64,000 nucleotides of DNA from Clavelina lepadiformis (lineage: Eukaryota; Chordata; Ascidiacea; Aplousobranchia; Clavelinidae), in NCBI RefSeq assembly GCF_947623445.1, contig NC_135246.1:436501-500500 (forward strand), in the 5' to 3' direction. The stretch's first letter is position 1. Each line of letters starts with the position of its first letter. The position numbers and the translations under genes were made by a program. Below are positions 1 to 12,020 of this stretch, piece by piece. Under the pieces are notes generated by a model. That model ran no database searches. It had not been told where the DNA came from and saw nothing but the letters and a program-made list of their open reading frames with translations.

Positions 1-1781
1 GACCAAGCTTCCACAGCTGGCTTGTTCCCTGTTTCACACATTTCAACAGAGTTACGCTCAACTTCTTTATGTTGGCTGTCAGGCAGAGGTTAGTCTGGGG
101 ATGGTAGATGTGTCCGTCCTTAAAAGATTTATCAGTGTCATTAGAAAGCTTCAAATTTTATACAATAAACAAATCATCAACAACAGGTGATAACAAGTGA
201 GATTTTTACTAGGAAACTATGTCAAGTACGTCCTTTAGCGTGTTATTAAAAGTAGGTTAGCTATTAATAATGTTCTGTGTTAGAATTCCAAAGAATTTAC
301 GGAGGCAAATGCCTCATTGGCCTCAGCCTGGCTACAGCCTAGTGATTTCATTACTGGCAATAAAATCCACTTTTGAGATTCTGGAACGTCGTGCCAGGGA
401 TGTCGACACTTCTCAGTCCAGACTTCGCAACCATGAGCAGTCAGACAGAGTTCTGATATTGTATTCTGACGTATCTCCCCTTCGTCTGTGAGCTCATAAT
501 ACTGAGATACAAAAAGAACTTGGTAAAATATTTTAGGTCCAATGTTTCGTAAAAAATGTTTATCCACCCACTTGGCCTTTTCCTGTTCCTCTGCACTTGG
601 TTATATCGACGACTGAACCCGGGTTGCCGTGAATATTGTTCGACTCAAGACAATAGACCTCGTTGCTCGAGCATCGGATCTGTTTGAAAGTCAAGGGTTG
701 AAAAGATTTTGAGTGACGTTTCTTTTTATGACATCATACAACTAAGCTACAAACGACGATTCAAAAGATTATCGCTATTTTTTTGCCACGCAGCGGAACC
801 CAAGAGCTTTCTTCAAAAAGCAAGGTCACGTGACATCAAAACGAACCTCTCCGTGCAAGATTATCTCCTTATAAGGTACGATGTAGAGGTCAGGATAAAC
901 TTCAGTCATGAACCACTCAAAATTCCCGCATCCCATCCCTTCCAGGAACGCTTTTCTTTCGCTGACGTCAGGAATTTCCAATTGTCTTGCCTGAAACGTC
1001 ACAATCACTATCACAAAATAATTAAAACCAAACAGAAGCACATTATTCATTAGCATAGATAGATTGTATCATAGTTTTATTGAAATTATTTTCTTCGGAT
1101 CAAAACTTTCTTCTTCATTGTAAAGTCGCTTGATCTCTTAAAAGGAAGTCGGACACTGAAGATGTAGATCCAAGAGCTCCTCACCCGTGGAGACCTCCTG
1201 TAGAACATCCACTTGTATTGATCCATCCAGGTCTCTGCAATCGTCATCTTGTTTCGGATCACAGCATCTTCCTCTCCTCCTCTCTGATGCGGCTTTCGCT
1301 TCCTCCCGATGTGTCCCACTCTGGAGCACGGATTAATCTCGACGCTTCCACCACAAATCCAAACCTAGGTCACAAATATCGAATTGTTTCTATCATTGTT
1401 ACATCATAGTACAACTTTCATCGTAATAAGATTGTACAGTGCTGTAATAAAAACAATCACAAGTGGCCTCAGTACTGTAGCTCCCACCCTGAAAGACAAC
1501 TCGATGTTTTCTGACCCGATTCCATCCATGGCAAGGTCGTAGAGTCCAATGTCATTGAAGTAATCTTTCTTGATTGTAAAAGCTGCTCCTGCCATCACCG
1601 GCGTTCTATGAGAAAGCTCAAAGTTTCACTCCTGGAACGAGTATCAGGTTCTGTACTTTCCAGCCCTACTCACGTGAACGTCTCATCTCTTTTTCTCTTC
1701 TGGATTTCCATTCCTTTATTTCCGGGTTGGGTCGCCCACCGAAACTCTAGCCCCCAACCAAACGCCCCGATGGGTACATGC
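1..1781 (-). CDS. GALNT second 3' module: half catalytic domain plus ricin-type lectin domain (partial at window edge)
   Basis: Exons read on the minus strand: 1781..1674, 1605..1488, 1364..1185, 990..847, 679..572, 501..355 and 94..1 (runs off the window). The product matches the C-terminal half of polypeptide GalNAc-transferases: [16 protein letters not shown], the metal-ligand region PCSRVGH, then lectin segments with YCLES, GEIRQN and LCLTA. The first exon begins after TTTACAG with one base of a split codon, the same phase as exon 6 of the upstream gene (3847). No signal anchor and no DSH motif lies between 1781 and 2341, so this is either an alternative 3' module spliced to the upstream gene's first five exons, or a truncated tandem duplicate. 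The family tryptophan motif WGGEN reads as GSEN here, keeping the E and N. Catalytic competence is therefore uncertain. The two exons 1781 and 1605 correspond to one exon in the other module. Confidence 0.85.
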
Positions 1782-2030
1782 CTGTAAACTACTGGGGTTA
1801 GATCATAATAATAATTTGCTGATGTCAATTTGAAACTTGTAGGATGACGTTCAGTTATGGTCATGGAGGTTTCTCGGAATTTGATTGGGTACGAAACATT
1901 GTTTGCGATTCATGGAGCATTGTTAAATTTATGTCATAAAAATAACCGAAAACTCGTAGAAAAGTTGACCTTGAATGCCGTGGATATGATGCGGCTTAAA
2001 ATCCCATTTTACTGGAAATATCGAAATATC

Positions 2031-2036
2031 TTTATT
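2031..2036 (-). promoter_or_regulatory. Candidate poly(A) signal for the upstream GALNT gene
   Basis: AATAAA on the minus strand about 305 bases past the stop codon at 2341 and before the first exon of the second 3' module. If used, it would end the transcript before the second module. Position is the only support. Confidence 0.35.
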
Positions 2037-2340
2037 TGACAATAATGGGTCGTTGTTAACGCGCATCAGAACGCAACAACAGTGCAATAAAAGCAATTGG
2101 AAATAAATAAAAACAGATGGAAGGCGTCGTAACAGAATCCACAGTGCAAACAGCCACAGATGGTGATGAATTTATAAGTCACAGTGCCTACGGTAATGAA
2201 GCTAATGGAGGAGTGGCAGACAACTTTCTTGAAGTCCCCATCCTAAATGAACCGGTATATGACGCTTGGCCAATATACCACTGCCATGTGCACTACGTTC
2301 AACCGCACTACTAGATACTAGGCTGGCTGGCTGGGTCAGG

Positions 2341-5300
2341 TCAACGGCCCTGTAGACTCTTTATCGTCCATCGTTGGGAAGGACGGTCGTTGCAAGGCTG
2401 TAGAAGAACATTGGTGTCGACGGCTTCCACACATTTATTTGACATCACGTGTTTAACTTGTCCGTCCTAGTTGTTGGAGAATTACAGTTGGAGAGTTACA
2501 AAATTAGACACAAAACTTTGCTTAATAGATATAATTTTCAATCAAGCTGCCAATCCAGCTGCGTTGACAACTTACCGGGGTGATGACCCACTTCTGTTCT
2601 ACAGGGACCGCTGATTTCGGGTAAGGACAATTTTTGGTCACCACAGAGGAACCTTCCGGTTGAAGACAAAGTTCTTTGACGTAATTGTGACGAATTTCAC
2701 CTTGCCTTGTATATTCGAAGTCCTTCGTTGTAAGAATAGTAACTGAATAACTTCTGATGACAATGGTAGGTAATAATGGTAGTTATAATGGTAATAATGG
2801 TAGCAGAAGTGGTAATGGTAGTTAGCAAGGACAACAATCTCTCACATATGACCCACAGAACTGTATCGAGGGGAGGTTACCTGGTTCACACCCATTCCAT
2901 GGCACACGTACATATTGGTTTTGATGCCGATCTTGCCCTCCGCGTTGCCCGAATCCAGACAAAACTTTCCGCCCTTTTCCATATTATGCCACTGCAACAA
3001 GGTGAGGTGTTATGATAGAGAACCTTCTTGCATTGTGTAATGCAGGAACAACACAGCGCTAGGTTGGTGGCAAAGCTATAGAGAAAGTGCAGCGGGCCGG
3101 TACCTCGCCGCTTTTCAAGATGTCTTCCTTAGGCGGGGCGTACAAATCGGGATAAACGTTCTTTAAGTACCACTGGAACTTGTGGCATTTCAAATCTTCT
3201 CGAAGCTTCTGTCGATGCGAAAGATCGCCGGCGTCGACCTTTGAAATATTAACATCATTATACTATGACGACAAGTTCTACTTTTGACATTCGATGACGT
3301 ATAAATTACGTCAGATTAACGTCATAGGAATCATGCACCTTCCTTGCCCGAGCTACTCTCTTGTAATATTGCTCCTTGTACTCGTCCAACCAAACCTCCG
3401 CTACCCTCTTGCTATTTCGCGTTATGATGTCACTTCCGCCCGGGTGGGAGTAGGGCGCCCTTTTACGAAACACGTGACCGACATGAGAGCAGGGATGTAT
3501 TTCCAAGGTTCCACCGCACGTCCACACCTGGAGTTAGAAGAGATCGTGAAGAGTTTAGTGGCGGACATGTCAGGTTTCAACATGTCAGGTTTCAACATGT
3601 CAGGTTTCAACATGTCAGGTTTCAAACCCGACCCACCCTGATTGACATTTCAATGTTCTCTCCTCCCCACACCAGCATATCGCGGTCGTACGTCCCGAGG
3701 AACTCAAAATATTTCTTGCTCATTGCGAACAATCCGCCCGCCATCGTCGGAGATTGAATGGCGGCGTCACTCTCCAGGCCAGATGGCCGTTCCTGTGGCG
3801 CCCAGTTGAAGTTGAGACTCCAACTTAATATTCCGCGTTGAACAGATCTAGGCCGGATGAGGACAACCAAAGTAAAGTTTTCATTATGAAAAAATTGTTA
3901 AAATCACATATTTTTGCTATACTATAGCCTACGAAAGTAAAGCAATATATGTCGGTACATAAATACATTTATGATGACATAATCGCTTTCTATTAAGAAG
4001 TTCAATGGAGCGTGAATGCTTTTAACCAAGCGCAAATGAAATAAAGCCACCACTAATGTGCTAAGCTAGGTCTTGAAAACCTTTCTGGCAAATTTGTTGA
4101 AAGCATCACTTAAATTGCACTGCTATTCAATTCTGGCGCATAGCAGGTGTCCTTAGGGTTTGAAAACTGGACACAGCTCACGTTTAGACAAACTTAACTC
4201 AACACCACACAACTATTTATTCTTGATAACGACTAAAGTTATTTCATTCATTCTTAGAACGTTAACTCAAGGTTTCAAACCTGGCAGGTGTCAAACTCAT
4301 TGCAAATGTGTCGGCGTCAATCACTTCTATGACGGGACAAACGACTCTCGTTGGATCTTCCGCGATCCTTTCTAAAAGTGGCTCCAGCCAGTTGGGGGCG
4401 CACTCACCTAAAATATTCCGGATTTACAAGCAAAATAAAAGCTCTCCTATGTCACTCAACTCTACTTAAATATATTTTAAAGAGGATCCTGTGAAAACTA
4501 GGAACAGGACCTGGTGTTAAAACAATTTATCATCCCCTTTTGCGCGGTTTACAAAGTCACTTTGGATTATTTAAAGTCGTTTCCTAAGAACATGGTCGGC
4601 TGGTTAAGTGAGATGCAAGCAATTTGCATTTGAACTTCTCGGTGCTTAAGGAACAACAATCAGCAGAATAAATGGAGCAAGTTGCATCCAAGAAGCACAA
4701 AAGTTGCGATAAATGCAAGTCCGAGATGAACCGGATGCTGCCTTTATGACTCACAATGGGAATCGAGGAAGGTCAATACGTCACCCTCGGCCGCTCCTGC
4801 TCCTGCCAGTCTTGCTCGTATTAATCCCGCTCTCTCTGGGAGTCGGATGATATTCACTATCTGGAGATCTTTCACGTAATCGTCAAGTTGCTTCTTTAGG
4901 TCATCTGTGAGGTCATGATTACGTCATAACAATAATTTGGTAATAAAGTCTGACGGTTTGTATGCGGTTCATACCGAACGTGCTTGCGTCATCGACCAAT
5001 ATTATTTCCTTCAGCGCGACCTTTGGTGACGTTTCGAGCACGCTGTGAACTGTCCGCAAGAGGGCGCACCATGCTTCGTTATGAAATATGATGATGACTG
5101 ACGTAGTAGGAATCGGCTTCCTCCATCTACGTTCTCTGCATCTAAATAGGGTTTGTGACGAAAAAAAAACAACTTATCATGGCGGTCCGGTATAGTAAGT
5201 GCTCGCCATTGTTACAATCGCTTTAAACGTGGCATTTCACGATAGAAATAAGTGACATCAACACGACAGTTAAAAACAAAACTTCTTTCGAGCAAAGAGC

Positions 5301-6178
5301 AAGGCTTATACAGAGCATAAATATCTTCAAACTTGAATGCTTTTAGTCAGACTTGGAAGCATGCTGTGTCTATAAGATAATAAGTTGAAGCCCTAATAGA
5401 CAGGTTGACCAACATCGACTTACTCTTTGTCTCTGTTATCCTGTATATGGCGGTGTAGTGAGATCTGGTCGCACGCGTAATGGTTGAAGGCGTGCTTCTC
5501 CCAGCCCTGCTTCACCTTCCGGGATATCTCGTCGTTACTGGCAGCGACGCGGAAAGCTTTTCCGTATTCTCCGGCTCCGGCGGGATTTGGTGCTGGTTTT
5601 TCAAACCAAGGTCGCAGCTCTTCGTCATTGAAATATTCATAAACCTGATGGGGTTAGAATGTCGGTTAAACAAGTTCTTATCGTTAGATGCCGCGCACAA
5701 CCTGATGATCATTAAAGCTATGTGCTAGCTTTATGGCGTCACAATATGATTTGAGGCTCATTTTGGGCAAAAGATGCAAAGTTACGTTTTATGCAAAGAC
5801 ATGGTTGAAGTATCTCATATATCCACAGCTTAAAATTAACCATACTTTGGGATCTAGAAGTGGTTCCAGCGTGAAGTTGGACCCAGCTTCTTTGCCGGCT
5901 AACTTCTCGGCGTTTTCCGCTCTGTGCTGTGCCGGCGCCACCGCCTGTTGCGAATCGTCGTCGCCTCCGTAGAGAAACTTTGTCTCATCCAAACCCAGGT
6001 CGCCATTTTCTTCATAATCAAATCGAAACAAGGATTCGTCTTCTCGGCCTGTGCCTGTCAGTGACTGGTCGCCAGACATCAACAAACACAATCCTATAAA
6101 CGCCGTGGTGGCAAGCGCCACACGTAAAACCGTCGTTCGATATTTACGTGGCACATACCTTGTCAGAGCACGCATCAT
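2341..6178 (-). CDS. galnt: Polypeptide N-acetylgalactosaminyltransferase (GT27, ricin-B lectin)
   Basis: Golgi type II enzyme that transfers GalNAc from UDP-GalNAc to Ser/Thr and so initiates mucin-type O-glycans. Eleven exons: 6178..5846, 5644..5424, 5141..4975, 4904..4755, 4407..4281, 3847..3637, 3527..3339, 3238..3104, 2991..2881, 2722..2576, 2466..2341; phases agree throughout and give 638 residues. Residues about 17-38 form the signal anchor, followed by a stem. Seen in the catalytic domain: FHNEAW, the metal-binding DSH at about 288-290, WGGEN at 393-397, and the PCSHVGH histidine at about 421. The lectin domain fills about 512-638 with CLDS, EIRHN, ELCL and QRW repeats. All motifs expected of an active family member are present. 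Start chosen at 6178 because it opens the signal anchor. The paralogue subtype cannot be fixed by eye. Confidence 0.93.
3565..3624. repeat. 15-bp tandem repeat, four units, in a GALNT intron
   Basis: Four head-to-tail copies of ACATGTCAGGTTTCA fill more than half of the 109-bp intron between exons 3847..3637 and 3527..3339, ending 12 bases from the donor site. Confidence 0.95.
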
Positions 6179-9100
6179 GACTTATACGAGATGATTCTGT
6201 AAAAATTAGAGGAACGGTTTAATAACAAAGTGGTGTGACAATTGAGAAAGGAGACACCATTGTGATGTCTTTATCTCACATTATGACGTCATACAGATAA
6301 GCCAGGGTGCGTGACAACAACCTTTACTACAATGCATGAACTAGAGTGTGTTGCTGAATTTTGTGTGGAATGAGGGCTTGTACATAGAGATTGGCAAGAA
6401 GTTTGCGATTCACAGTCTAGTATGTTACAGTAAGGATACTATATGCTAAGCGGCTTAGATATATAACACTAGGCTAAAAGTCTTTGTTATAAGAACGGCT
6501 TCAATTTACTGTCCAGTATAGGCTTACTGTGCAGTAGTGAAGGGAGTAGGCTACATTAATGGATCGTTACAAATAGCCTAACACATTGCGTCAACGCGGT
6601 TAGGCTACGTGAATTGCAGGTTCTGTTCTTTTGCTGTTTATGATGTAGGCCTAGGCTAGATTTTGTTTGCACATGTATAAATCATCCAATACACTCCTGA
6701 ATACTATGCCTATTATAACATTAATATTATTAACACGCCTACTGTTTGTTATCCTTTCGTACAACTTAAAAACTTGGTCAGCACCTTTGCGAACAAACAT
6801 CCTGTTGTCACGTCCACCGTTTTTCCTCTATAACGTCACAATATTTGCTTTACATAATATAATAAGCGTAAACTTTGGCGATAACCACCAAACAAATTCG
6901 ACTTCTTCAAACTTATTTTACCAGGTTAGGTGAATAGTGCTCATTGAAATAAGAAGAACTTGTTTTTGCGCTGAGCAATCTCATATTAAAGCAGTGATTA
7001 CCGAATAAATTTTAAAGCTGCCCTTTTTTTATAATTTTAAAACCTTTAATCGGCCTTATCAAATGAATACGTAGAGAGCACCTTTAAAATTAAAATGCAG
7101 CGGCGTTCTAAAATGAAACTGATCGTAGTTTCAACTTAACAAAAAATTGTCACGCAATAATGATGCATTGTTATACAAAACAATGGTGGGAAAGGATTTC
7201 TCAAAAGCTTGCTACAAACTTGCTTTTAATCGTTGGAAAAAACAAAGTTTAAGTTCTGAGACCAGATTATCCTTTGGCGACTAACACGACGGCCACGCAG
7301 GGCGATTGATTAAGACTCTTGCAAGAACATAATAGTCATATAAGGACATTATGTGTTATTCTTGGTCAAAAAGCAGCCTTAGGTACCCTAATGCTAAGGA
7401 CGTGGTAATGCATATAGCGTCCACAATTCTTGTTAAACCGATTTTGAGACTCGCGCTATCCGAGGCCGAGCAGTTATATATTTAGTGCAAGCACAAGCCA
7501 TCAATTACAAGCTTTCTTATTTGACCATAACAGCACTTGCTAGCACTACGTGTAAACAGATTATATTTGCTGCCGAACGTCAGTAACCAACCAGCCGAAG
7601 TATAAATCTTGCTCTCATTATGTCGGTATATCTGCTGATTGAAGTGCTTTCTTTCCCATCAGATCCGGTTAATCCGATCAAATGAAGCCACGATCGCTAC
7701 AAATTCAATAAAATCCTGATTTGTGTATATTTTGCTGGTTCTACTAAATTGCGTGGTTGGTAAGTTAAAATTTCTGATATTTAAACCCTTTCTTGACTAA
7801 AAACAATTGATAACTGCTCTATATGGCTTTCATTGCTCTCAGTGCTACTGCTAGGTAATTTGTGAAGAAAGAACCGCCAATATAACCCACCGGGGAATAA
7901 TCGTATATCGCTTACAAGGGAATTATGTGCAGATATTGAACAACTGAAGTACTTTCGAAAGTCTCCACATATTCCCATAATAACACTTTCATACGCGCAC
8001 CACTTATTCCTATGACGTCATAAAGTTCTTACGCCGAAGTCGTTCAGAATGAAGCGAGTGTAACAATAAAAATTGATTTGTAGAAATCGCCTAAATACTC
8101 ACAGAAGAATATAGTAGCATAGCGCTAGTGTGCAATCACGTTACCGTAAATGCAATAAGATTGTGGACCTACATGGCATCAGGATTCGTCACAAATCGAT
8201 TTAGCCGCAGTTAAATAGCCTTATCTCAAACCCTATCGCTATTCTAAAATCAATAATACAGAGCCATGGAAAACGCATTTTAAATCGTTAGTCGAAGCGC
8301 TAATTCAATTTGTAGTTATACACAATACGTCATTATGTATTGTTCTTAACAGTGCCAGATTCGAGTGCAAAGCAATCAAGTCACCAAAATTCTATCCATG
8401 CATGATACGGCGTTGGTTCAATTGTAGCTTACTACCAGCAATAGCTAAAGCTCACTTTGACTTGACGTCTGACCTTCAATTCAGCAGAAACTTTAAAAAT
8501 CTCGTTCAACCGTAGCTTAATGCTGAACAGTTGGATTAAAAAGACGGATTACTCGTCGTTTGTTTATACACAGCCCCGCTTAAGGTGATTTATCACAAGA
8601 CTCGCTGCAACTCTCCAACAACAACGTTCGTTTTTTCTGAACAATACGTGGCCACATGAACCCGGATCTCACTCTCACCGATCTCCATAAACGTCATCAA
8701 AACTTTTCCCAACAACGACCGGGTGGCGGAAGTCGTTCGCATTGTTCTCACAGCGCCGCTACTCTGTATGGCGAGGCCATGTTTGGTCGCCAAATCCAAC
8801 CTTTGCCGCTTTGGTTTATTCTGAGTTTAAGTGACGTTAGATCCCGCCTGATACGAACGTAATTTCTCGCCATGTTCCACAAACATGGTGAATCGTTGAA
8901 TCCTACAAAGCTTTGTTGCGTTTAAAGACGATATTTCCTCTGAACACGCTGCTGACGTTTCAAATATAATTCTACGCGGTCTTAAATGCGTGAAAGACGA
9001 AAGGTGTTTTCTGATTCATTTCTGCTCACAGAAAGCTTATTAAAACCTACGTAATCGTCTTAACTGCACGAGCCAGGTATTCACTTATGACGTCGAAACC

Positions 9101-10224
9101 GCACATCACCACAAATCCATCTCACTCGTCGTAATTCCGTAGTGTTTTCTTCATAGCCATGTATGTTATTTACTCTGCGGCAATCGCAATACAAGTAAAC
9201 TCTCTGAACCTAAGAAAATTTAAACTATCATGTTCCATATCGTTTTCTCGCTTTTGCCCTTACGTTCCAACGGAGTTGTTTATGGTCTTGCTACTAACTG
9301 AGAGCTACGTCGGTATGCCAAGCCGACTGGTACGTCATGATACAGCACGTAGTCTATTAATGATTAATCACTATTTGCTGGCGTAATATATCCAACCAAT
9401 GGCTGTGCCAAGGTTCTATGCTTTATTGTGGCTTGCAATCATGTGTAGGATTTAAGCGACTCGCCGAGGGTTGACCAGTTTGTTAAAATGGATTTATTTG
9501 ATGTCTATCCCCACAAATGTGCCAGCGGTTAGCGCCACCACGCGCTGAACCTATTTGTTGGACTTTTCACTTTCCGTCTTTAAATAATTTGATAGCTGGC
9601 TTAGACTTGTATAACGCAAAAGGTTTCTATTATACACTTAAGTATGCTTTAATTATACCTATTACTATGAAAAAATCTACCTAAATTTTGTACATTGCTG
9701 TTATATTATGACGTAATAAGAGTCGCGATTTCCTTTATGAGTAACGAAGAACTTGCGTTTTTGCCGCTTATTTGTGTCAATAACCGCTTATCCACTACGT
9801 ATCAGTACAAATCCTTTCACTAGTATGTTTACCGACAACTACACTTTGATTTAAGACCAACTTGTTTTTGGAGTCGCCTCTCACTTTAACTTTGATTGTG
9901 TCACCTATTAGGCGATAAATTCAGCAACTTTTTGCCTCTCAATCTGTCTTTCAACCGGCGCCAACGAAATTTTAGGCTGTTACATTTTAACTAACGGTAT
10001 CATACCAAGCTTCAGTTGATCGTGACAAAACACAATTTCGCAAATGCTGCCACATGCCGCTGTTAATATTTTCAAGCATACACAGTTATCTCACCGGCAA
10101 AATAACGCTGCATGTAAATGAATGTTATCTTTAATAATTACTACATTTCCTATAAATATTTAAATAAAGCTATTTGGAATTTTTTACATTTTTTCCTTTA
10201 TTGTTATTCTTTTAAATAATAAAA

Positions 10225-10257
<33 letters not shown>

Positions 10258-11189
10258 TGTGATGTTTTTATAATGTAAACAGTTCCAGTTGATGTTTTTT
10301 TAGTAAATTGAAAAACTCGTCAGATGCCACAGAAAATAAATATTTAACAAAATCTCTTTTAAACACTTGGGAATGAAGATTTTATCAACCATGGATTATT
10401 ATATTTGTACCGCGATCTAGTAAAAAATGTATTACCACGTCATAGAAGATTTAATAAACTAAGTCTTATATGACGTATAGAACTGCATATGATTAATTAA
10501 GCGATAAGATGTCATAGCATTGAGTTTAAAGTTACGGTCATGACCAATTTTACGGTCAAAAACCAACTAAACTTAAACGAATAATTATAAATCAGCTATA
10601 GTATTTTATTCAAAAAGGTCAAGCAAAAGATTTTGTTTAAAAGAAATTATTTATCAAAAAAACGAATGGTTTTGAATCTATGGTTGACGATTCTGCTCAT
10701 CATCATCAGCGCATTGGCCACGCACCGAAGCTTTTACAAATGCAAATACTTCACAGAAATGTTTTAAAAGACGAATAATTTTTTACCAGTTCTGTTTTGA
10801 AGTTTTTTCGTGACAGGCGCCACATGAAAGTAAACAGTTTTACTGAAAATATTTGCTACGAGAAAACCCAAAAACACGGATTTACTTTGCAATAGTTTTA
10901 TTCCTGCGATGATTAGATTAATGACGGGATTTTTTGAATGCGGTGAATCACGATAACGAATTAGTGGAAAGTGCATACAATCTTCTCTTGCCCAAGGGCT
11001 GGGCACGTCTGCTTACGTGCTTTCCCTCTTCTAAGCTTATACTTGCTTACGTAAACCGGGGACCAAGTCTGTATGAATCGATCGTTCGTACAAAGCCATG
11101 AGAACTTGATTACAATTTGGTATGAACCATTGCCAACTTTGTTTTCTACATGGTGCGGATCTATTATATAATAAAGCTATGTATGCATC
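6179..11189. other. Gene-poor interval between GALNT and the CCP/EGF gene pair
   Basis: About 5 kb with only short, unrecognised open frames. It should hold the GALNT 5' flank, including a TGACGTCA at 6284, and possibly distal regulatory DNA for the plus-strand genes. I see no exon that fits a known family. Confidence 0.6.
10223..10258. repeat. (TA)n microsatellite
   Basis: An almost pure TA dinucleotide run with one interruption. Confidence 0.9.
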
Positions 11190-11959
11190 ATAACAACGTG
11201 TTATTACATCGACAGTACAGCGGGTGATCTCGCTAAGCTCGATGAAGTATTAGTTAATTTCTTTGCCCAGGGCAACAGCAGCCTTCAAGTGTGTCAACTT
11301 TGCCATGAGTTATTGTTGCAGCAAAGATTGTCGGCTTGTTAGTTCACCTCAAAATAAGTTCGAAACAATCCATCACCACAGCGAACAAGTGAAAACACAA
11401 CAAATTAAATAAAACTGAATCCAACGCAGTTATTTTAATGTAGTTTTATCTTTGTTAAGTAATTTTATGTTTTGCAACTTTGATTATGATGATTATTTAC
11501 AACTCTCCGCATTTAGACAACAACTGTATATTTTCAGACAGAAGCAAGAGCGTATCTACGCGGCAATGACTCATTAAAGTCAAACAACGGTCAATTATAC
11601 CTCAGGGGAATATGAAGAAACAATGTATATCACTTCAGGCAGTTTATTGAATTAGAAAAATTACTCCAAAGTTATTCGATCAAATTTTCCTGGTCACGAT
11701 ATTTGATAAAAACTTTCTTTAGCGAAGCAGATTCCGGTCGAATCGTTCCGTAAAAAACAACTTGAAGTTTCATCAAACTTTAACAAATTGCAAAGTCATT
11801 CAAGTGGGGATTTTATAATGACGACATGAATCAAGCTTCGTGATGAGGAGACAAGTACTTACAGTCTCTAATTGCCTGTGGGCACGCCATAAACAGCACA
11901 AAAAATAGCCTTTATTTCTCCAAAAAAAAAATCGAACAGCTCAAAAAAAACATTGTCGA

Positions 11960-11966
11960 TATATAA
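11960..11966 (+). promoter_or_regulatory. TATA box of CCP/EGF gene A
   Basis: TATATAA about 55 bases before the start codon. The block from TTGTCGATATATAA to the ATG is nearly identical in copy B, which supports a shared core promoter. Confidence 0.6.
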
Positions 11967-12020
11967 CATGCTTCGAAGCCAGCTTTCAACTCATTCATTC
12001 TACGACTCAACCTACGAAAG

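Noticed and set aside
2117-2314. 65-codon plus-strand frame between the two GALNT modules
   Set aside because: No family match, opposite strand to GALNT, no splice or promoter support. Checked as a missing 5' exon of the second module and does not fit.
8593-8862. Overlapping open frames on both strands
   Set aside because: No recognisable domain, no convincing start or splice context. Likely chance in a slightly GC-richer patch.
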